A DNA stretch of 64,000 nucleotides from an uncultured Prevotella sp. (GTDB lineage Bacteria > Bacteroidota > Bacteroidia > Bacteroidales > Bacteroidaceae). The DNA lies in contig CAMKTS010000018.1 of the NCBI GenBank assembly GCA_946415755.1, positions 1-64,000 of the forward strand. Reading direction: 5' to 3'. The notes below the pieces were generated by a model. That model was not told where the DNA came from. It did not search any database and saw nothing but the letters and a program-made list of their open reading frames with translations. This document shows, in pieces, positions 45,110 through 54,141 of the stretch. The first letter of the stretch is position 1. Each line of letters starts with the position of its first letter. Both the position numbers and the translations under genes were made by a program.

Positions 45110-47649
45110 AAAGACCCCCCTTCTGCCTCAGAAGAGGCTATATTAGACTTTTTTCTTCCCTTGCAGTCCATTGAGGTCCCCTCGGAGACGGTAGAGGAGG
45201 TTTCCTCAATTGTGAAATCAAGAGGTTTCTCCACGATTTCATCGGTCAGGGCGAAGTTCCAGACATCCTGTACGTTCTCCACATAGTGGAACTGAACACC
45301 TTTCAGATACATCTCTGGAATTTCGTTGATATCCTTCTCGTTCTCCTGGCACATCACGATGTCGGTAATGCCGGCACGCTTGGCAGCCAGTATCTTCTCC
45401 TTGATGCCTCCCACGGGCAATACCTTTCCGCGCAGGGTAATCTCACCAGTCATGGCCGTGTTCTTACGAACCTTTCGCTGGGTGAGGGCAGAGGCGATAG
45501 ACGTTGCTATCGTAATACCTGCCGAGGGGCCGTCCTTGGGAGTGGCACCCTCAGGTACATGGATGTGGATGTTCCACTGGTCGAAGATACGGTAGTCAAT
45601 GCCCAGCACGTCGACGTGGGCCTTGACATACTCCAGGGCAATGACGGCACTCTCCTTCATTACGTCTCCTAGATTGCCCGTCAGTGTCAACTTCGAACCT
45701 TTGCCTTTCGACAGCGATGTCTCGATGAAGAGTATCTCACCGCCAACACTCGTCCACGCCAGTCCTGTAACGACACCAGCGTAAGAGTTTCCCTGATAGA
45801 TGTCGCGATAGAAAGGTGGCTTGCCCAACAGGTCTTCTATCTCGGTGGGAGTGATTTTCTCGTATGGAAGCTCTCCCCCCCCTGCCTTCTTGAAGGCCAA
45901 CTTACGCAACGACTTGTTGATTTGCTTCTCCAGCTGGCGCACACCACTCTCACGGGTGTACTGCTCAATCATCTTCTCGATGGCGGGCTTGGTAAACGTC
46001 AACTTCTTGTCGTTCAACCCCGTGTTCTCCTTCTCTTTCGGAATGAGGTGACGTTTGGCAATCTCGTATTTCTCCTCCGTGATATATCCGCTGACCTCGA
46101 TAATCTCCATACGGTCGAGCAGTGGGCGGGGGATGGTGCCGAGATTGTTGGCAGTAGCGATGAACATCACCTTCGACAAGTCATAGTCTACATCGAGGTA
46201 GTTGTCGTGGAAAGCACTGTTTTGCTCAGGGTCGAGCACTTCGAGCAGGGCAGAGGCTGGGTCGCCGTTGTGAGTGTTCTGCGTCACCTTGTCAATCTCG
46301 TCGAGGATAAAGACGGGATTGCTGGATCCTGCTTTCTGGATGTTCTTGATGATACGGCCAGGCATCGCACCGATGTAGGTGCGGCGGTGACCACGAATCT
46401 CGGCCTCGTCGTGCAGACCTCCTAAAGAGACTCGCACGTATTTACGCTTCAAGGCATCGGCAATCGACTTGCCCAGCGAGGTCTTACCAACACCTGGAGG
46501 ACCATAGAGGCAGAGGATGGGCGACTTCAGGTCGCCACGCAGCGAGAGTACGGCAATGTACTCCAGAATACGCTCCTTTACCTTCTCCATGCCATAGTGG
46601 TCGCGGTCTAATATCTTCTGGGCGCGCTGCAGGTTGAGGTCGTCTTTCGTGTATTCTCCCCAAGGCAGTCCCACCAGCGTCTGCAGATAGGTGAGCTGAA
46701 CATTGAAGTCGGGTGAGTTCTGGTTGACCTGATCCAGCTTCTCCAGTTCCTTGTAGAAGTATTTCTCTACTTCTTCCGGCCATTTCTTCTTGCGGGCTTT
46801 TTCTTGCAGGTCTTTCTTCTCAGGCGAGCTTTCGTTGCCCATTTCGGCCTGCAGGTTCTTGATTTGCTGTTGTAGGAAGTAGTTGCGCTGCTGCTCGTCA
46901 ATATCGTCGCGCGTCTTGTTGCGGATATTCTGCTTGAGCGTCTGCAAATTGATTTCGCGGTTGACGATGCGCATGAGGTTGAATAAGCGCTCCTTGATGC
47001 TGTCGGTCTGTAGCAGCGACATCTTCTCCTTAATGCTAAATGGCATGTTGGAGCAGATGAAGTTCAGTGCCATGATATTGTTGCCAACATTCTTAATGGC
47101 AAAGGCGGCCTCATCAGGGATATCATCGCTCATCTGGATGTACTCTGCCGTCTGCTGGCGAAGGTCTTCGATGGCGGTGTTGAACTCTACATCATGCTTG
47201 TCGGGTTCTTGCTCTTGTGCCATCATGGTGTGTCCTATCAGATAAGGCTGGTACTTGACTATCTCCGTCAGAAGCAGACGACCAAGACCTTGTACGATGG
47301 CTGTGATATTGCCGTTGGGCAGCGTCAGAATCTTCAGCACCTTGGCATATACGCCAATGTCGTAGAGGTCGGCACGGATGGGAATCTCCACTTCGGGGTC
47401 TCGTTGGCAGATAACGCCGATGACGGCTCCCGTCTTTTCTGCCTTGCGTATGAGCTTCATGCTCGATTCGCGGCCTATGAGGATGGGCGATACCACACCG
47501 GGAAACAATACTAGATTCCTTACTGCCAAGATTGGCAGTGAGTCGGGCATATCCATATTTGTCAGGTCGCTATACTCGCCCTCTACATCGGCAATCATCG
47601 AAAACGACCTGTTCTTATTATCCATATACATGGTGACTTTTTCTTCCAT
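45106..47649 (-). CDS. lon: ATP-dependent Lon protease
   Basis: 847 aa. N-terminal substrate domain (about 30-235; [20 protein letters not shown]), AAA+ module with [18 protein letters not shown] (about residue 385), [19 protein letters not shown], and the Ser-Lys protease with [20 protein letters not shown] (catalytic Ser about 705) and [17 protein letters not shown] (Lys about 748). The last 35 residues ([15 protein letters not shown] and on) are an extra low-complexity tail. Removes damaged proteins and short-lived regulators. Promoter TAACTTTGC at complement 47688-47696. Confidence 0.97.
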   Translation of the reverse strand: MEEKVTMYMDNKNRSFSMIADVEGEYSDLTNMDMPDSLPILAVRNLVLFPGVVSPILIGRESSMKLIRKAEKTGAVIGVICQRDPEVEIPIRADLYDIGVYAKVLKILTLPNGNITAIVQGLGRLLLTEIVKYQPYLIGHTMMAQEQEPDKHDVEFNTAIEDLRQQTAEYIQMSDDIPDEAAFAIKNVGNNIMALNFICSNMPFSIKEKMSLLQTDSIKERLFNLMRIVNREINLQTLKQNIRNKTRDDIDEQQRNYFLQQQIKNLQAEMGNESSPEKKDLQEKARKKKWPEEVEKYFYKELEKLDQVNQNSPDFNVQLTYLQTLVGLPWGEYTKDDLNLQRAQKILDRDHYGMEKVKERILEYIAVLSLRGDLKSPILCLYGPPGVGKTSLGKSIADALKRKYVRVSLGGLHDEAEIRGHRRTYIGAMPGRIIKNIQKAGSSNPVFILDEIDKVTQNTHNGDPASALLEVLDPEQNSAFHDNYLDVDYDLSKVMFIATANNLGTIPRPLLDRMEIIEVSGYITEEKYEIAKRHLIPKEKENTGLNDKKLTFTKPAIEKMIEQYTRESGVRQLEKQINKSLRKLAFKKAGGGELPYEKITPTEIEDLLGKPPFYRDIYQGNSYAGVVTGLAWTSVGGEILFIETSLSKGKGSKLTLTGNLGDVMKESAVIALEYVKAHVDVLGIDYRIFDQWNIHIHVPEGATPKDGPSAGITIATSIASALTQRKVRKNTAMTGEITLRGKVLPVGGIKEKILAAKRAGITDIVMCQENEKDINEIPEMYLKGVQFHYVENVQDVWNFALTDEIVEKPLDFTIEETSSTVSEGTSMDCKGRKKSNIASSEAEGGSL

Positions 47650-47687
47650 TTTCTTCTTTTATATTCTCTGTCTTTTCCATTCGGGCT

Positions 47688-47696
47688 GCAAAGTTA
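47688..47696 (-). promoter_or_regulatory. Minus-7 box of the lon-tgt-lptF unit
   Basis: TAACTTTGC on the minus strand, 38 nt before the lon ATG. Confidence 0.55.
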
Positions 47697-47765
47697 CAAT
47701 TTTTTATTGGAATAACGCGCGCACGATAAGATATTTTAATAACTTCAATGGATTTTGTATCCTTT

Positions 47766-48449
47766 TCAATAATTCAGGTAGAAATCAGCCATCATTCTGC
47801 AATAGTTCTCATCGCCCACCGTCATCACCTCGAAGCTTCGCTCACAGGAATGTTTCTTGAAAGCCAGCAAAAACCGACGAGCCGACTGGTTGGGGGTTGT
47901 TCGAACTGCCAACACTCGGCTGGGGAAGAACCCCATAAACGTTGCCTCATCCTCCATGCGTTTTCGGTAGTCGAAAGGAACCACCACGCTCAGTTCTCCA
48001 TCATCTTTCAGCAACCTGTGGGCGGCATGCATCAGCTCGGCATAAGTCAGCGTATCGGTGTGGCGAGCCATATTCCGCAGGGCATTGGGAGTTTTCAGGG
48101 ATTTGTCAAAGAATGGCGGATTGCTCACCATCGCGTCGAAAGCACCCTCGTATTCCTGTACGGCTTTCCTGACAATGCTGATGCGGTCGGCAAAAGGTGA
48201 TGATGACACGTTTTTGGCAGCTTGGCATACAGCACCGTTGTCAATATCGATACCCGTTACGCAAGCATTAGTGTAGCGCTGGGCCATCATCAGTGCCACC
48301 AATCCTGTACCTGTACCAACATCAAGCACGGTAGGATGCGGAGCCATTGATGGGGGAATGGAAGCCCATGCACCGAGCAACACGCCATCTGTCCCAACCT
48401 TCATGGCACATAAATCCTGTTCTATTGAAAACTGCTTGAATCTGAACAT
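47766..48449 (-). CDS. tRNA1(Val) adenine(37)-N6-methyltransferase-like (TrmN6/YfiC)
   Basis: 227 aa from the ATG at 48449 (MFRFKQFSIEQDLCAMKVGT), the normal TrmN6 start; earlier in-frame codons overlap the neighbouring gene. SAM-binding motif VLDVGTGTGLVALMMAQRY and the N6-adenine catalytic motif SNPPFFDKSLKTPNALRNMA. The C-terminus carries RRFLLAFKKH typical of the family. Modifies A37 of tRNA1-Val in E. coli; same role inferred. The start is 22 bp after the GH25 gene stop. Confidence 0.88.
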   Translation of the reverse strand: MFRFKQFSIEQDLCAMKVGTDGVLLGAWASIPPSMAPHPTVLDVGTGTGLVALMMAQRYTNACVTGIDIDNGAVCQAAKNVSSSPFADRISIVRKAVQEYEGAFDAMVSNPPFFDKSLKTPNALRNMARHTDTLTYAELMHAAHRLLKDDGELSVVVPFDYRKRMEDEATFMGFFPSRVLAVRTTPNQSARRFLLAFKKHSCERSFEVMTVGDENYCRMMADFYLNY

Positions 48450-48471
48450 CCTTCTTGGCAATTGTTGTCGT

Positions 48472-49899
48472 TTATTGATGAAATCCTGTACGTACAAACT
48501 CTTCATATTGTCCTTGGTAGCCATTGAACACGTTGATATCGACGGGCCCTGTAATACCATTAACACGACCGTCAGGACACAATTGCCAATAGACCAGTTT
48601 CACATCGGGCTTATATTGTCCGTATCGGGCTATCCACACATTGTATTTCTTCTTGATATCGGCAGCATTGACCATGTGCTTGTTAATGAACATCTGATTG
48701 ACATACAGGATGGGGCGCATACCTGTGCGGCTCTCAACAATCTGCATGAATGTGCGGATACGCCGCATCAGTTCTTCCGTACCACCAATTTGAAGAATCT
48801 GCGCATCGCTGGGTTCCACATCGAGTACAGGTGGAAAATCACCTTTACGGAATAGGGTGTGGTTGACGAAGTAATTGGCCTGTGCCTGTGCAGAGGAACG
48901 CAAGGAGAAGAAGTGGTAGGATCCGACGTGAAAACCGTGGCGTTTCGCCTGAGCATAGTCACTGGCGAAGTAACGGTTACGGATCGTGGTTCCCTCGGTA
49001 GACTTGATATACACAAACGAGACGGGGTAGGTGAGTCCTTCCGTATCATGACGATTGCCCAGTGAGGTGATACGGAGTTGTCGCCAGTTGATACCGTAGC
49101 GATGACGGCCTTTCTCATGCTGGTGGCGCGAAATGTCAATACCATAGATACGCTCAGCAGTATACCTTAGCTTCTCGCCGAGGAACTTGCCTTTTTTCCA
49201 TTCTCCAATACGAAGTTGGTGATTCGGTGAAGAGTCGAAGCCGAAGCCGTGAAGTCGGTCGTCCATCCAAAAGCCCTCTTTATGACACCCGTCCCATTCG
49301 TCCATAGTACCCTGTCCGCAAGCTATATACCATCTGTCCATTTGTCCGCAATAGATTCCTATTGAATCCATACGAATAGCGGTTACAACGGTGTCGCAGT
49401 CGAAAAGAGCCGAAACAATACGTCCCCGATAGTCGCGGACAATGCCTTTTCCGGAGAATGTTCCTGTATGGAAATGACCAGCATACCAGTAACCGCCAAG
49501 GGTCTTGACGGCTACGAAAGAGCGATCTTTGGCAGGGATGCGCCTTCTGCTAATGACAATATTAGATGGGGTTGCCGACTTGGAGGAAAGAGCGGATAAC
49601 CGAGCCAGCTGTGAATGCAATTGGTTGTTATATTGTGCTACGAGGTTATAACCGTCATCGGTGACGTTGTGAACGCGCAGATAGTAACGCATTTCCTCCA
49701 TCTCGTCGTGAAGATGTTGTAGGGCAAGACGTATAGAATCACCCGTTGGCTGTTGTCGGAAAAGAATTTCAATCTTATCTGGAATGCGGGTTGACTGCTT
49801 GGAATGATAAGACACAACTGGATTCAGCGGATTCAGCAAGACAACGAAAACGAGAATCGTGAGGTCTGTAAGAGTCGTTATGGTTTTCTTGTTATTCAA
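48472..49899 (-). CDS. GH25 lysozyme with N-terminal MORN-like repeats
   Basis: 475 aa with TTG start at 49899: an in-frame TAA lies two codons upstream and no ATG occurs before residue 60. N-terminal hydrophobic anchor (LTILVFVVLLNPLNPVVSY), helical linker, then about four MORN-like repeats (about residues 130-255: YAGHFHTGTFSGKGIVRDYR, GQGTMDEWDGCHKEGFWMDD, RIGEWKKGKFLGEKL), then a GH25 barrel (about 260-475) with YGIDISRHQ and FPPVLDVEPSD holding the catalytic DxE. Peptidoglycan muramidase anchored in the envelope; the MORN part may bind membrane or glycan. Confidence 0.82.
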   Translation of the reverse strand: MNNKKTITTLTDLTILVFVVLLNPLNPVVSYHSKQSTRIPDKIEILFRQQPTGDSIRLALQHLHDEMEEMRYYLRVHNVTDDGYNLVAQYNNQLHSQLARLSALSSKSATPSNIVISRRRIPAKDRSFVAVKTLGGYWYAGHFHTGTFSGKGIVRDYRGRIVSALFDCDTVVTAIRMDSIGIYCGQMDRWYIACGQGTMDEWDGCHKEGFWMDDRLHGFGFDSSPNHQLRIGEWKKGKFLGEKLRYTAERIYGIDISRHQHEKGRHRYGINWRQLRITSLGNRHDTEGLTYPVSFVYIKSTEGTTIRNRYFASDYAQAKRHGFHVGSYHFFSLRSSAQAQANYFVNHTLFRKGDFPPVLDVEPSDAQILQIGGTEELMRRIRTFMQIVESRTGMRPILYVNQMFINKHMVNAADIKKKYNVWIARYGQYKPDVKLVYWQLCPDGRVNGITGPVDINVFNGYQGQYEEFVRTGFHQ

Positions 49900-49910
49900 A
49901 GCTTATCGTT

Positions 49911-50693
49911 TTAATCTTTATTTTTGTCCTCCAGCCAGGCATCTATGAGCCAGCGGGCAATGCTAAGTTTCTCTGGAATATGGGGCAGATGCTCACAGTC
50001 GAACCAGGAGCCTTTTGACAACTCAGAGCGTTGCAGATGAATGCGTCCTCCGTCATAATCTGCCGTAAAGCCAACCATCAGGCCACAGGGGTAAGGCCAG
50101 GGTTGTGAGGCAAAATAACGCAGATTCTTAATATGAATTCCTGTTTCTTCCAGCACTTCACGATGAACAGCTTCCTCCAGCGTCTCTCCTGTCTCTACGA
50201 ATCCTGCAACAAGACCGTAATGGTCATCACGGAAGTTGTTGGCGTGGACAAGGAGTATCTCTTCCTTCATGGTGACAGGGTTTTCGGACACATGACGGCG
50301 TACTAATACGATGACGGCTGTGGCTAATTGCGGCCACACCTCCTTCCCACAGTGCTCGCATTTCTTTGAGATATCTGTATCGAAGTGCATATGGCCTCCG
50401 CAGCAACCGCAGAACTTGGTGTTCTGATCCCAGTAAAGTAGCTCGTGGCATTTGCCAGCAAGCAGGTAGTCTTCTTCAGACAGTTGATAATAGCTCTGCC
50501 GGAGTGGACACATTTCATATCGGCTATGATCAGTGATGGGGGTGTCGATACGGTATGTTTTCGCACCGTTGGCGTTGATGACCGTTGTCCAAGGTTTTAG
50601 GTCAACTGGATTCGTAATGGGTATGGTATAACCCTCAGCTGATCTTTCAAGTACGAGATCACTTTGGCAGAAGACGAAGTGCTTAGTAGGCAT
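49911..50693 (-). CDS. nudC: NAD+ diphosphatase (NADH pyrophosphatase), Nudix family
   Basis: 260 aa from the ATG at 50693 (MPTKHFVFCQSDLVLERS). Four-Cys zinc ribbon (FCGCCGG and CEHCGKEV), the Nudix box GFVETGETLEEAVHREVLEE, and the NudC signature ASQPWPYPCGLMVGF that separates NADH pyrophosphatases from other Nudix enzymes. Splits NAD(H) into NMN(H) and AMP; homologues also remove NAD caps from RNA. Lies 43 bp after the 5'-nucleotidase stop, which could further process the AMP or NMN. Confidence 0.93.
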   Translation of the reverse strand: MPTKHFVFCQSDLVLERSAEGYTIPITNPVDLKPWTTVINANGAKTYRIDTPITDHSRYEMCPLRQSYYQLSEEDYLLAGKCHELLYWDQNTKFCGCCGGHMHFDTDISKKCEHCGKEVWPQLATAVIVLVRRHVSENPVTMKEEILLVHANNFRDDHYGLVAGFVETGETLEEAVHREVLEETGIHIKNLRYFASQPWPYPCGLMVGFTADYDGGRIHLQRSELSKGSWFDCEHLPHIPEKLSIARWLIDAWLEDKNKD

Positions 50694-50736
50694 AGTATGA
50701 TATAATTGTTGTGTAGGGTTGTCGGATGTGGGGCAG

Positions 50737-52473
50737 CTACTCTTTGAACAAGATACGACGGTCACGCTCGATGGCTGGGAGTGCCCAAGATTCCGGTATG
50801 AAATGCCAGTTGTTGAGGGAGCGAGGACATACGACCCCCTCCAGTTCAATCTTTTGTGTCAGGTAGTAGCGCTGATCGCGCTCACTCATAAATACAATAC
50901 GGCCTGGAATAGAGTCTGAGGGAATTCCGGCACCACGCATGAGTAATTCTCCACCGCCGTTTCCGCGATAGCTGTTCATTGCAGCCAGATACCATTTGTC
51001 TTCCTCAAACGGCCGGCCGTCAGAGAATTGAAGAATATGAACTTTTTCACCGTCAGGCTTTGTCACGTCTACCTCATAGTCAATCCCTGCTGCGGAGTCA
51101 AAGTTGAATGTAAGGTTTTTGAAACCGAGCCGTTGCTGGTCGCCCCACGCTCGTTCAGAAAGCAGCATGATATGGTCTTCAGACGATTGCATAGTGTTTA
51201 CCCATTGGTCATAGCTCATTTCAAGCATATTACGTATCTCCCTACCTGTCATGCGAAGTGCATAAATCTGGTTTTCATAGCGATATAGCTTGAACATATC
51301 GCTCATATAAACTGGTCCTGCTTTGATTTCAGTATCAAATTGTAGGGGGGCATTGAAAGATACGTCGGCATTGGTCATCTCCAATTGCAATTCATGGATA
51401 TAGTCGGTAAATGGTGCCGATCCGAAGAAACAGTCGCGTGAACGGATGGGAATTTGGAATGTGCCAATCTGCCGTTCGACAAAACTGCGTACACTGTCAA
51501 TTTGGGGCTGAAAACAACGCATAAAATCCTCGTCAATACTTTCTTTGGTAATGTCTATGATTTCGCCTTGTTTTTCAATAACCCGAACGCGCTTTTTCCC
51601 CTTTTCTGATGTATCTCGAACTCTCATCTTGATGGTGGCTTGTGCCACGTTGACAGCATTGCAGGAAGGGTTAAGGCATAACGTGCCGTGAACTGTTTCC
51701 TTTCGCTCGGTATGATCATGCCCGAAGAATATCACGTCAAAACCGTCAACCTGCTCTGCAATCTTTTTCGTTGCATCTTCATCATAGTGGAGAGTGGCTA
51801 TTCCACCGTCCCATCCGCTATGAAACAATCCTATGACAATATCTGCTTGTTCTTTTTCACGCAGCAGTTTTACCCATTTTCGGGCAGCATCAACCATTTC
51901 TTCAAAACGCATTCCCGACCACAAGTTTTGGTGTAGCCAATTGGGAATGGCAGGAGTGAGTAGGCCGAGTACAGCAATCCTGATGCCTTCGCGTTCCAGC
52001 ATGAGATAAGGCTCCACATATGGCTTACCACTCTTAAGGTCGATGATGTTGGCACCAAGGGTAGGACAATCCAATTCGCGAATCCATTTGTCGTAAACTG
52101 CATGTCCTGTCTCAACATCGTGATTGCCGAATGCTTCAGCATCGTACCTTAGATAGTTGACGACCTGTGCAGCCGTATTGGGCAGGTCGGTCTTGACGAA
52201 ATTTGCATAGTAGCAAGTGGGCTGCCCTTGTAGAATATCACCATTCTCCAGCAATATCAGCCGCTCGCCATACATCTCACGCTGCCGCTTGATGTAAGTG
52301 CTGACACGAGCCATTGTGCCGCGCATTGGACGGCGCTCAATGAAGTCGTAAGGGAAAAAAGCTCCGTGTACGTCACTTGTTTCAATAAAACGGAGCGTGA
52401 CGGTCTTTTCTTTTGCCATAGTGGTCTGAATGATGCACAAAAGTGCCAGGATTATGAGCGTTGTTTTCTTCAT
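50737..52473 (-). CDS. 5'-nucleotidase/2',3'-cyclic phosphodiesterase (UshA-like)
   Basis: 578 aa from the ATG at 52473; signal peptide MKKTTLIILALLCIIQTTMA. Calcineurin-like metallophosphatase half: RFIETSDVHGAFFPYDF, LLENGDILQGQP, AFGNHDVETGH, VIGLFHSGWDGG and FDVIFFGHDHTE. C-terminal substrate domain about 340-560, with YRYENQIYALRMTGREIRNM and MNSYRGNGGGELL. Periplasmic salvage of nucleotides is expected. Promoter TAACTTTGC sits 5 nt from the ATG. Upstream of nudC on the same strand. Confidence 0.9.
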   Translation of the reverse strand: MKKTTLIILALLCIIQTTMAKEKTVTLRFIETSDVHGAFFPYDFIERRPMRGTMARVSTYIKRQREMYGERLILLENGDILQGQPTCYYANFVKTDLPNTAAQVVNYLRYDAEAFGNHDVETGHAVYDKWIRELDCPTLGANIIDLKSGKPYVEPYLMLEREGIRIAVLGLLTPAIPNWLHQNLWSGMRFEEMVDAARKWVKLLREKEQADIVIGLFHSGWDGGIATLHYDEDATKKIAEQVDGFDVIFFGHDHTERKETVHGTLCLNPSCNAVNVAQATIKMRVRDTSEKGKKRVRVIEKQGEIIDITKESIDEDFMRCFQPQIDSVRSFVERQIGTFQIPIRSRDCFFGSAPFTDYIHELQLEMTNADVSFNAPLQFDTEIKAGPVYMSDMFKLYRYENQIYALRMTGREIRNMLEMSYDQWVNTMQSSEDHIMLLSERAWGDQQRLGFKNLTFNFDSAAGIDYEVDVTKPDGEKVHILQFSDGRPFEEDKWYLAAMNSYRGNGGGELLMRGAGIPSDSIPGRIVFMSERDQRYYLTQKIELEGVVCPRSLNNWHFIPESWALPAIERDRRILFKE

Positions 52474-52477
52474 AGTT

Positions 52478-52509
52478 GCAAAGTTACGACTTTTTTTTAT
52501 TTCCACCAA
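52478..52509 (-). promoter_or_regulatory. Promoter of the 5'-nucleotidase gene, next to its ATG
   Basis: CTTG (52506-52509), 19-bp spacer and TAACTTTGC (52478-52486) on the minus strand, with the ATG at 52473: a leader of at most a few bases. Confidence 0.6.
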
Positions 52510-52580
52510 GCCTTTGGGCACGGTTTTTGCTGTAAAATCTGTAGAAAAGGACAAAATAATAAAAGAAGGAGGGCACAGAT

Positions 52581-53264
52581 ATGGCATTTATTGACTATTA
52601 CAAGATTTTGGGCGTTGACAAGACGATACCACAGAAGGATGTGAAGAAGGCGTATCTGAAACGCGCCAAGCAATTTCATCCGGACTTGCACCCAGATGAT
52701 CCGAAAGCTCAGGCAAAGTTCCAGGCGCTACAAGAAGCGTATGATGTGATTGGTGACCCTGAGAAGCGCACAAAATACGACAAGTATGGCGAACAGTGGA
52801 AACAGGCCGAGCAGTTTGAACAGGCCGGCGGAAGCGGTTATGGCGGCTTTGGCACACAATGGGGCAGTAGTGGTGGCAGCCCCTTTGATGGTTTCGACTT
52901 CTCGCAATTCTCAGGCGGTGGAGGTTTCTCGTCGTTCTTCCAAGACCTGTTTGGCGGCATGGTTGCCCATCGTTCACGGCGTGCTTCCTCATCAAGTGAG
53001 GCGAAGCCACATCACACGGAGGCCACTGTCACACTAGACCTCTACACAGCCCTCTTGGGCGGCGATGTGATGGTGACCACGGGTACAGGCGAACGACTTA
53101 AGCTGAAGGTAAAGCCAGAGACGCAACCAGGTACGAAGGTTCGCTTGCGAGGTAAGGGCAGGGGAGGAAACGACCTGATTATTACTTATCAAGTGAAACT
53201 ACCTGTCAATTTGACGCAGCGCCAGTGTCAGTTGTTGCGAGATATGCAGCAGGAAGGGCGTTAA
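52581..53264 (+). CDS. DnaJ-domain protein, CbpA-like
   Basis: 227 aa. N-terminal J domain (about residues 4-70; YYKILGVDKTIPQKDVKKAY and the HPD motif in FHPDLHPDDPKAQ), Gly/Phe-rich linker (GGGGFSSFFQDLFGGM) and one shortened C-terminal substrate domain (EATVTLDLYTALLGGDVMVT, GTKVRLRGKGRGGNDLII). The zinc-finger region of true DnaJ is missing, so it is a class B co-chaperone that stimulates DnaK. Divergent from the nucleotidase gene; a GGAGGG ribosome site lies 10-15 nt upstream of the ATG. Confidence 0.92.
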   Translation: MAFIDYYKILGVDKTIPQKDVKKAYLKRAKQFHPDLHPDDPKAQAKFQALQEAYDVIGDPEKRTKYDKYGEQWKQAEQFEQAGGSGYGGFGTQWGSSGGSPFDGFDFSQFSGGGGFSSFFQDLFGGMVAHRSRRASSSSEAKPHHTEATVTLDLYTALLGGDVMVTTGTGERLKLKVKPETQPGTKVRLRGKGRGGNDLIITYQVKLPVNLTQRQCQLLRDMQQEGR

Positions 53265-53275
53265 GGCTTTAATCG

Positions 53276-54040
53276 TCATCCCTTGTTATTCAGGAAGGCC
53301 TCGGCACGCTCGAGGTCTTCTGGCGTATCTATTCCTACCGTTTCAATGTTTGTCAATCCCACACGAATGCGATAGCCATTCTCTAACCAGCGCAACTGTT
53401 CCAGGCTCTCAGCCAGTTCCAATGGCGACTGCGGAAGCTGGGTTATTTCAAGAAGCACCCCACGACGGTAAGCGTAGACGCCAAGATGTTTGAGATAGGG
53501 GAAAGCAGTGAACCAATTCTCACCTTGTGCATTTCGTATATAGGGGATGACGGAACGGCTGAAATAAAGTGCAAAGCCTTTCTTGTCAACGACTATTTTG
53601 GGCGAGTTGGGATTTTTGGCAGCCTCCATGCTGTCAAAATGCTTGCCTAAAGTGCCAATCTGTGTGTTCTCATCATCAAACAGCTGCTTCAGGGTAATAA
53701 TCTGACTGGGGTGTACGAACGGTTCGTCGCCTTGTATATTGATGATGACATCAGGTGCTTCGTATTCCAGAACGCCTGAGGCAATGATTATCTCACAAGC
53801 CTCCTCTATACGGTCGGTACCACTCTTATGGTCAGAGCGAGTCATAACAGCTCGTCCGCCAAAAATCTCTACCGTCTGACGTATACGTTCATCGTCAGTG
53901 GCCACAAAAACGTCTTCCAAAACAGATGCCGCCTGTTCGTAAACTCGTTGTATTACAGTCTTGCCACCCAACATGGCTAATGGTTTCCCAGGGAAGCGCG
54001 TTGAAGCGTAACGCGCAGGAATAATGCCGATAAACTTCAT
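53276..54040 (-). CDS. kdsB: 3-deoxy-manno-octulosonate cytidylyltransferase
   Basis: 254 aa from the ATG at 54040 (MKFIGIIPARYASTRFPGKP). Activates Kdo as CMP-Kdo for the lipopolysaccharide core. Motifs: IPARYASTRFPGKPLAMLGG nucleotide-binding start, DHKSGTDRIEEA, INIQGDEPFVHPSQI and KHLGVYAYRRGVLLEI. Converges with the DnaJ-like gene. Promoter TATCTTTGC at complement 54060-54068, 19 nt upstream. Confidence 0.96.
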   Translation of the reverse strand: MKFIGIIPARYASTRFPGKPLAMLGGKTVIQRVYEQAASVLEDVFVATDDERIRQTVEIFGGRAVMTRSDHKSGTDRIEEACEIIIASGVLEYEAPDVIINIQGDEPFVHPSQIITLKQLFDDENTQIGTLGKHFDSMEAAKNPNSPKIVVDKKGFALYFSRSVIPYIRNAQGENWFTAFPYLKHLGVYAYRRGVLLEITQLPQSPLELAESLEQLRWLENGYRIRVGLTNIETVGIDTPEDLERAEAFLNNKG

Positions 54041-54059
54041 ATTGTTTCTTAATTTGGCT

Positions 54060-54068
54060 GCAAAGATA
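54060..54068 (-). promoter_or_regulatory. Minus-7 box of kdsB
   Basis: TATCTTTGC on the minus strand. Confidence 0.55.
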
Positions 54069-54086
54069 CTAAATAAATCCAAAAAA

Positions 54087-54118
54087 CTTGGTAGTATCGG
54101 ATATTTTTCTTACCTTTG
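54087..54118 (+). promoter_or_regulatory. Promoter of the MORN protein operon
   Basis: CTTG (54087-54090), 20-bp spacer and TACCTTTG (54111-54118); ATG at 54142. Confidence 0.6.
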
Positions 54119-54141
54119 TCTTGTTTTATGGAAATCAAGAT

